Assembly: GCA_019247135.1 (NCBI GenBank)
Contig: JAFAPL010000782.1
Location: forward strand, 1 to 10,400
Direction: 5' to 3'
From: Chloroflexota bacterium
GTDB lineage: Bacteria > Chloroflexota > UBA6077 > CF-72
DNA length: 10,400 nucleotides
The number at the start of each line of letters is the position of its first letter. The first letter of the stretch is position 1. This document shows, piece by piece, positions 6,609 to 10,400 of this stretch. Both the position numbers and the translations under genes were made by a program. Below the pieces are notes generated by a model that was given only the letters and a program-made list of their open reading frames with translations, was not told where the DNA came from and made no database searches.

Positions 6609-7760
6609 ATGCACCGCAGTACTGACCATATCCTCACAACGTTTGTCGGCAGTCTCATTCGACCAGCCGAGCTGCGGGAGCTGAACGCCGCGCGTGACGC
6701 TGGTCAGCCATTCGACACCGCCGTCTACGAGCAGACGCTGCGGACGGCCGTGGCCGACGCGGTGCGCAACGAGGCCGAGACCGGCCTCGACGTGGTTAGC
6801 GATGGCGAGTACGGAAAGTCCAACTGGGCTTCGTACATCCTGGACCGCGTCGGCGGATTTGAGGTCCGCCCGGCGCCGCCGGGGACGCCGGTGTATAACC
6901 GCTTCGGACGCGAGCGCGAGGAATTTGCTGATTTCTACTCGCAACAGCGAGTGGGAGAGTGGAATGCGCGCATTATCGTCTGTACGGGGCCGATCACGTA
7001 CGACGACGCCCACATTCGACGGGACATCACGAACTTCCGGCACGCCCTGGAGCAGGTGAACGTTGAGGAAGCGTTCATGCCGGTGGTGGCGCCGGCGAGC
7101 TTCGTCCGAGAGGCTCAGAACGAGTACTACCCCTCGGAAGAAGGCTACGTCTATGCGATTGCGGAGGCGCTGCGGCAGGAATATCAGGCGATCCTGGATG
7201 CGGGCTTCGTGCTGCAGGTTGACGACGCCGTGCTCGCAACGATGTGGGTCGTCATGGAAAGCCAGGGCCTCGCCGCATATCGCCGCTGGGCGCAGCTGCG
7301 CGTGGAAGCGCTGAACCACGCTTTGCGCGGACTCCCGCAAGACCGGATTCGGTATCACCTGTGCTGGGGCAGTTGGCCCGGCCCGCACGTGACCGACATC
7401 CCGCTGGAGCAGATCGTCGACTTGCTGCTCCAGGTCAACGCCGGCGCGTACTCGCTGGAGGCCGGCAACGCTCGGCACGCGCACGAATGGAAGGTGTGGC
7501 AGTCCACGCGCCTGCCAGACGGCAAGATCCTGATTCCAGGCGTCATCAGCCACTCCACTCCGGTCGTCGAGCATCCCGAGCTCGTGGCCGAGCGGATCAT
7601 CCGGTTCGCCGAGCTGGTGGGCCGCGAAAACGTCCTGGGCAGCTCCGATTGCGGCTTCGCTCAGAGCCAGGGGCTGATGCGCGTGCCACCGTCGATCATG
7701 TGGGCCAAGCTGCGCAGCCTGGCTGACGGCGCCAAGCTCGCGTCCCGCGCCCTCTGGTAG
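6609..7760 (+). CDS. Cobalamin-independent methionine synthase C-terminal-like (MetE_C/UROD fold) zinc methyltransferase
   Basis: The 383-aa protein is a single-barrel member of the MetE C-terminal (COG0620) family rather than a full-length MetE of about 750 aa. It opens with TTFVGSLIRP and has the conserved SDGEYGK segment (64-70). The expected zinc ligands occur in order: H250 and C252 in HLCWGS, E284 in YSLEAGNARH, and C348 in SSDCGF. These match the His-x-Cys, Glu and Cys ligands of MetE, so thiol activation for methyl or alkyl transfer is chemically likely. Short paralogues of this type often lack the N-terminal folate-polyglutamate half. They use other donors, or act like coenzyme-M or archaeal MetE-type transferases; true methionine synthesis is not shown. 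The ATG at 6609 has no Shine-Dalgarno. Neighbours (kinase, amidohydrolase) suggest a catabolic rather than biosynthetic setting. Confidence 0.86.
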   Translation: MHRSTDHILTTFVGSLIRPAELRELNAARDAGQPFDTAVYEQTLRTAVADAVRNEAETGLDVVSDGEYGKSNWASYILDRVGGFEVRPAPPGTPVYNRFGREREEFADFYSQQRVGEWNARIIVCTGPITYDDAHIRRDITNFRHALEQVNVEEAFMPVVAPASFVREAQNEYYPSEEGYVYAIAEALRQEYQAILDAGFVLQVDDAVLATMWVVMESQGLAAYRRWAQLRVEALNHALRGLPQDRIRYHLCWGSWPGPHVTDIPLEQIVDLLLQVNAGAYSLEAGNARHAHEWKVWQSTRLPDGKILIPGVISHSTPVVEHPELVAERIIRFAELVGRENVLGSSDCGFAQSQGLMRVPPSIMWAKLRSLADGAKLASRALW

Positions 7761-7851
7761 ACCGCCAGACCCTCTGCTCCTTGCGCCTGCTCGACGTCGT
7801 CGCCCGCCGGCGCGCGGACGTCTGATGCTCAGGATTCGTGCGGCCGCCCGG

Positions 7852-7857
7852 TACGCT
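7852..7857 (+). promoter_or_regulatory. -10-like box TACGCT for leaderless start of the second amidohydrolase
   Basis: TACGCT is followed by nine bases and then the ATG at 7867, with no Shine-Dalgarno between. The same box-N9-start arrangement recurs at 10209-10224 (TATGGT) and, on the minus strand, at 2056-2041 (TATATC). No good -35 is visible. The position also argues for the ATG at 7867 over the upstream ATG at 7825. Confidence 0.35.
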
Positions 7858-7866
7858 CGTGGGCGT

Positions 7867-8883
7867 ATGGCCAAAATCGACGTGTTTCCCCACATCTTGC
7901 CGCGTGCCTATTGGGATCGACTGCAGGAGGTGGCACTGCCACGGGCACACATGATGAAGCGGATGCGCAACATCCCGGTTCACTGGGACCTCGACAAACG
8001 CTTCGCCATCATGGACCAGTACCCGGATTACCAGCAGGTCCTGACCCTGTCCGCACCGCCGATCGAGGAAGCAGTCGACCCGCCACTGGCGCCGGAGCTC
8101 GCCAGATTGGCCAACGACGAGATGGCCAAACTGGTGCAACAATACCCCGCGCGCTTCCCCGGCTTTGTCGCCTCGCTACCAATGAACGCGCCTGACGCGA
8201 TCGTCCCCGAGATCGATCGTGCCATCGGCCAGCTTGGAGCCACAGGCGTCCAGATCTTCACCAACGTCAATGGCTTGCCGCTCGATCGACCCGAGTTCCG
8301 GCCACTGTTCGACCGCATGGCGGAGCTCGACCTGCCCGTCTGGGTCCACCCGGCGCGCACCGCCGCGACCGCCGACTACCCGGACGAGCCGCGGTCTCGC
8401 TACGACCTGTGGTGGGCCTTCGGCTGGCCGTTCGAAACCAGCGTGTTCATGGGTCGCATGATCTTTTCGGGTCTGTTCGCCCGCCACCCCAACGTCAAGA
8501 TCATCACCCACCATTGCGGGGCGATGGTCCCCTATTTCGAGGGCCGCGTCGGGGGCGGCCTCGACCAGTTGGGTAAGCGCAGCGACGACGACGAAGACCT
8601 GGCCGGCAAAGCACGCGTGGGCGGGCGCCCGATCGATGCCTTCCGTCGGTTTTACGCCGATACCGCGTTATTCGGTTCGACCGCTGGCCTCGTGTGCGGG
8701 CTCGCGTTCTTCGGCCCAGAGCACGTCCTCTTCGGCACCGACATGCCATTCGATCCCGAAGGTGGCCTGGGCTTCGTCCGCGACACCATCGCCTCCATCG
8801 AACGCATGGGCCTGACCGACGAGGTCAAGCACAAGATCTACGAGGGCAACGCGCGCCGCATGCTGCGCCTGCGGTCTGTCTGA
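7867..8883 (+). CDS. Second amidohydrolase family protein (ACMSD-like), first metal-site His replaced by Phe
   Basis: From the ATG at 7867 the product is 338 aa, starting MAKIDVFPHILP. The family normally has an Asp-x-His-x-His type start; here the first His is Phe7 and only His9 remains. Other metal or active-site residues are present: His161 in VHPARTA, His215/His216 in THHCGAMVPYFEGR, and Asp292 in LFGTDMPFDPEGG. The YFEGR and HHCG signatures resemble the branch of the ACMSD superfamily that also includes gamma-resorcylate-like decarboxylases. The reaction is likely hydrolysis or decarboxylation of a small aromatic or ring-opened acid; the substrate is not readable. An in-frame ATG at 7825 would add 14 Arg/Ala-rich residues and is less likely. 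The gene is 106 bases after the MetE-like gene on the same strand. It shares only limited identity with the amidohydrolase at 1025-2041, so the two are not a recent duplication. Confidence 0.87.
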   Translation: MAKIDVFPHILPRAYWDRLQEVALPRAHMMKRMRNIPVHWDLDKRFAIMDQYPDYQQVLTLSAPPIEEAVDPPLAPELARLANDEMAKLVQQYPARFPGFVASLPMNAPDAIVPEIDRAIGQLGATGVQIFTNVNGLPLDRPEFRPLFDRMAELDLPVWVHPARTAATADYPDEPRSRYDLWWAFGWPFETSVFMGRMIFSGLFARHPNVKIITHHCGAMVPYFEGRVGGGLDQLGKRSDDDEDLAGKARVGGRPIDAFRRFYADTALFGSTAGLVCGLAFFGPEHVLFGTDMPFDPEGGLGFVRDTIASIERMGLTDEVKHKIYEGNARRMLRLRSV

Positions 8884-8957
8884 TTGTCGCCGCGCGTCTC
8901 CGGGGGCGCTCGGCAGGGGTGCCATCCACACTGCATGCCTCAAGGCTAGAGAACAGG

Positions 8958-9056
8958 GCGTCACGTAGACCGTCACGTGGAGCGTCACGCGAGGACGATT
9001 TTCGAACCAATTTTCTACAACCTGCGTCCAAAGCGTCACGCCGGGCGTCACGTGGC
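8958..9056 (+). repeat. Five 12-bp units with core CGTCACG (3+2) upstream of the oxidoreductase gene
   Basis: Cores lie at 8959-8965, 8971-8977 and 8983-8989, then at 9034-9040 and 9046-9052. Within each block the step is exactly 12 bases. Unit consensus is roughly GCGTCACGTGGA. The gap between blocks is A/T-rich for this genome and carries ATTTTC twice (8998-9003, 9010-9015), again 12 bases apart. The block ends nine bases before a good -35 hexamer. This fits head-to-tail binding sites for a regulator, but the protein is unknown. Distinct from CRISPR: units are too short and spacers are part of the repeat. Confidence 0.8.
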
Positions 9057-9060
9057 GTGT

Positions 9061-9090
9061 TTGACGCCACTGCTCGCGACTCAGTACGGT
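9061..9090 (+). promoter_or_regulatory. Sigma70-type promoter TTGACG-N18-TACGGT for the oxidoreductase gene
   Basis: TTGACG (9061-9066) and TACGGT (9085-9090) are separated by 18 bases and sit immediately downstream of the repeat cluster. A transcript starting near 9097 would have a leader of about 25 bases before the GTG at 9122. An eight-codon frame (ATG 9102 to TGA 9125, encoding MQPRHRE) would fall inside that leader. This is the best promoter I can find in the window. Confidence 0.5.
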
Positions 9091-9121
9091 CCACCGACCG
9101 CATGCAGCCGAGGCACCGCGA

Positions 9122-10138
9122 GTGACTGACACGCGGATTGGAGTCGCGGTGATCGGCGCCGGCATGATGGGCAGTCACCACGCCGAAACGCTCGCGCACC
9201 ACGTGCCAGGAGCGCGCCTCATCGGCATCGCCGACCCGCTGCCCGGACTCGCCGAACGTCGGGCCGCCACACTGCGTGACACGCGCTGGAGGCTGGATTA
9301 CCGCGACCTTCTTTCCGATCCCGAGGTCGATGCGGTCGTCATCGCGACGCCCGGTCCGTTTCACGCGGACGCCATCGTGGCCGCCGCGAACGCCGGCAAA
9401 GCCGTCTTCTGCGAGAAACCGATCGCTCACACCCTCGCCGACGCGGATCGAGCGATCACCGCCACACGCGCCGCACGGGTACAGCTCCAGGTAGGCTTTC
9501 AGCGACGCTTCGACCCCAATTTTTTCCGCGCCCACCAGATCGTGGAGCGCGGTGAGCTTGGCGACGTGCAAGTCCTGCGTTCACTCACGCGCGACCCAAA
9601 GCTGCAGCAGCCTGAGCGGGTTCCGGCATGGGGCGTGTTCCTCGAAACGCTGATCCACGATTTCGACGTTCTCCGCTTCCTGTCCGGCGGCGCCGAGCCC
9701 GTCGAGGTCTTCGCGATGGCCGATGCGCTGATCCTGCCAGACTGGAAAAGCCGAGGCCTTCTAGACACGGCCGTGGTCACGCTCCGCTACGACTCCGGTG
9801 CGTTCGCGACCGCGGACGCCAGTTTTCAGGCCGTGTATGGCTATGACGTGCGAGCGGAGGTCTTCGGCTCCGCGGGCATGGTGAACGTCGGCGACGCGAG
9901 TCCAGTCCGTATGGTGCACCACAGTCCGGCTGGGTCCAGTACACCGCGGCCGAACTGGTTCCTCGATGTGTTTGCCGAGGCATACACCGCGGAGCTGGTC
10001 GATTTTGCCGAGAGCGTTCGGACGGGCCGCGAACCTCGCTGCACTGGCGAGGATGGACGTGCCGCGCTCGCCATCGCACGGGCCGCCATCAGGTCGGTCG
10101 AAACGGGAAAGTCCGTCAAGCTCGCCGAGCTCTGCTGA
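9122..10138 (+). CDS. Gfo/Idh/MocA family oxidoreductase, inositol 2-dehydrogenase-like
   Basis: The 338-aa protein has an N-terminal Rossmann domain with GAGMMGSHH (12-20) and acidic Asp38 after strand 2 (ADP), which suggests NAD preference. The family EKP motif is at 98-100, with Lys99 the catalytic lysine. Next come GFQRRFDPNF (125-134) and TLIHDFDVLRFL (176-187). His179 in IHDFD corresponds to the catalytic His of myo-inositol dehydrogenase. The Asp normally four residues before it is Glu175 here. Length and order match inositol/scyllo-inositol or related sugar dehydrogenases, which oxidise a ring hydroxyl. The polyol substrate is not certain, and no other iol genes are present. The start is GTG with GAGG (9110-9113) eight bases upstream. 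The gene is preceded by the 12-bp repeat cluster and a promoter, and followed by an inverted cluster, so it is probably transcribed and controlled alone. Confidence 0.88.
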   Translation: MTDTRIGVAVIGAGMMGSHHAETLAHHVPGARLIGIADPLPGLAERRAATLRDTRWRLDYRDLLSDPEVDAVVIATPGPFHADAIVAAANAGKAVFCEKPIAHTLADADRAITATRAARVQLQVGFQRRFDPNFFRAHQIVERGELGDVQVLRSLTRDPKLQQPERVPAWGVFLETLIHDFDVLRFLSGGAEPVEVFAMADALILPDWKSRGLLDTAVVTLRYDSGAFATADASFQAVYGYDVRAEVFGSAGMVNVGDASPVRMVHHSPAGSSTPRPNWFLDVFAEAYTAELVDFAESVRTGREPRCTGEDGRAALAIARAAIRSVETGKSVKLAELC

Positions 10139-10148
10139 CTGGCTGATT

Positions 10149-10204
10149 TGTGACACTCCGACCGTCCACGTGACGGTGTACGTGACGCTCCGCGTGACGC
10201 CTGG
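10149..10204 (-). repeat. Inverted cluster of three 12-bp CGTCACG units (seen as CGTGACG on the plus strand)
   Basis: Cores CGTGACG at 10169-10175, 10181-10187 and 10193-10199 step by exactly 12 bases. TGTGACACTCCG at 10149-10160 looks like a degenerate fourth unit, out of phase. Read on the minus strand, 10188-10165 matches 8958-8981 at 23 of 24 bases, and the unit at 10165-10176 is identical to that at 8970-8981. The cluster lies directly before the TATGGT box of the last gene, so bound protein would overlap its promoter. Confidence 0.78.
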
Positions 10205-10208
10205 TGCG

Positions 10209-10214
10209 TATGGT
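10209..10214 (+). promoter_or_regulatory. -10-like box TATGGT before the last open frame
   Basis: TATGGT is followed by nine bases and the ATG at 10224. The repeat cluster occupies the place where a -35 element would be, so activator-dependent initiation is possible. Inference from spacing only. Confidence 0.35.
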
Positions 10215-10223
10215 CAGGGTGTC

Positions 10224-10400
10224 ATGAATGCGCAGTCGGCAGCGCAACGAGCCGATGAGGGCCCTTTCAGCCTCGGTGAGTGCAATCGCGCGCTCGCACA
10301 CTGGAAGGACGGTCGGGCTCAGCCGCGTCAAGTCGGGATCGGTCGGGCAGCAACGATCTGCCTGGCCAACAAGGAGCATGCTCTCCCGATCGACGGAATC
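10224..10400 (+). CDS. Unrecognised protein, 3' end beyond the window
   Basis: An ATG at 10224 opens 59 codons without a stop up to the last base. The visible residues begin MNAQSAAQRADEGPFSLGE and continue with a Cys, Trp and several Arg/Gln. I see no signal peptide, no membrane segment and no motif I recognise. Support for coding is the open frame in a GC-rich sequence, a -10-like box nine bases upstream, and a location just past a likely control region. The AGGG at 10216-10219 is a weak ribosome-binding candidate. It could be the N-terminus of a normal-sized protein, or a chance frame. Confidence 0.45.
   Translation, partial: MNAQSAAQRADEGPFSLGECNRALAHWKDGRAQPRQVGIGRAATICLANKEHALPIDGI

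Noticed and set aside
6570..7895. Long 441-codon open frame on the minus strand
   Set aside because: It lies wholly antisense to the MetE-like gene, whose zinc ligands and conserved motifs are intact. The antisense product is Arg/His-rich without recognisable motifs, a typical GC-rich shadow.
8958..9056. CRISPR array
   Set aside because: Units are 12 bases with a 7-base core and no unique spacers of about 30 bases, and no cas genes are present.
8958..9056. Replication origin with iterons
   Set aside because: Iteron-like units next to an A/T patch invited the idea, but there is no Rep gene or DnaA-box cluster, and the array abuts a standard promoter.
8668..9165. Minus-strand frame reading RVTLHVTVYVT through the repeat cluster
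   Set aside because: The periodic Val-Thr pattern comes from 12 bases being four codons. The frame runs antisense through the end of the amidohydrolase and into the oxidoreductase, with no start context, so I treat the repeats as DNA sites rather than protein.
8958..10204. Insertion sequence with terminal inverted repeats around the oxidoreductase
   Set aside because: The ends are inverted and similar, but the enclosed gene is a normal metabolic enzyme. There is no transposase, and I found no flanking target-site duplication. Kept only as an alternative in the repeat finding.

Overview
The window looks like one arm of a GC-rich, free-living bacterial chromosome (my estimate from reading is about 60-65% G+C). 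The gene mix is a DUF4037 protein, a DUF4349 lipoprotein, an orphan NMT1/SsuA-like solute-binding lipoprotein, two ACMSD-like amidohydrolases and a MetE-C-like protein. Several genes start right after a -10-like box with no Shine-Dalgarno. This would fit a soil or sediment Chloroflexota-type organism, or another deep-branching monoderm lineage. That placement is an inference from style; no rRNA or marker gene is present.

Layout. 3-1028 (+) is the C-terminal part of a DUF4037 nucleotidyltransferase-like protein cut by the left edge. It converges on an amidohydrolase (1025-2041, -), and the two stop codons share one CTAG palindrome. Upstream of that amidohydrolase is a roughly 415-base gene-poor stretch. 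On the minus strand it carries what I read as the frameshifted remnant of a thiamine-diphosphate enzyme (GQG-25 residues-NN motif). Next, on the plus strand, come a DUF4349 membrane-anchored lipoprotein (2458-3474), an alpha/beta hydrolase related to 2,6-dihydroxypseudooxynicotine hydrolase (3498-4562), and a solute-binding lipoprotein (4492-5538) whose start overlaps the hydrolase by 71 bases. A perfect 11-bp hairpin separates these from a convergent phosphotransferase (5557-6573, -). That kinase diverges from a MetE C-terminal-type methyltransferase (6609-7760, +) across only 35 bases, which contain overlapping opposite -10-like boxes inside an inverted repeat. A second amidohydrolase (7867-8883, +) and an inositol-dehydrogenase-like oxidoreductase (9122-10138, +) follow. 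The right edge cuts an open frame starting at 10224.

Functionally this is an accessory catabolic neighbourhood: two metal-dependent amidohydrolases/decarboxylases, a C-C or ester hydrolase translationally overlapped with a substrate-binding lipoprotein, and a sugar/polyol dehydrogenase. No single pathway can be assigned from sequence alone, and no permease or ATPase partner for the binding protein lies in the window.

The most unusual non-coding signal is a set of 12-bp tandem units with an invariant core CGTCACG. Five copies (3+2) lie upstream of the oxidoreductase gene and three copies lie in inverted orientation downstream of it, just before the next gene. A 24-base block is shared between the two clusters with one mismatch. 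I see no defence island, CRISPR array, transposase, tRNA or rRNA here.
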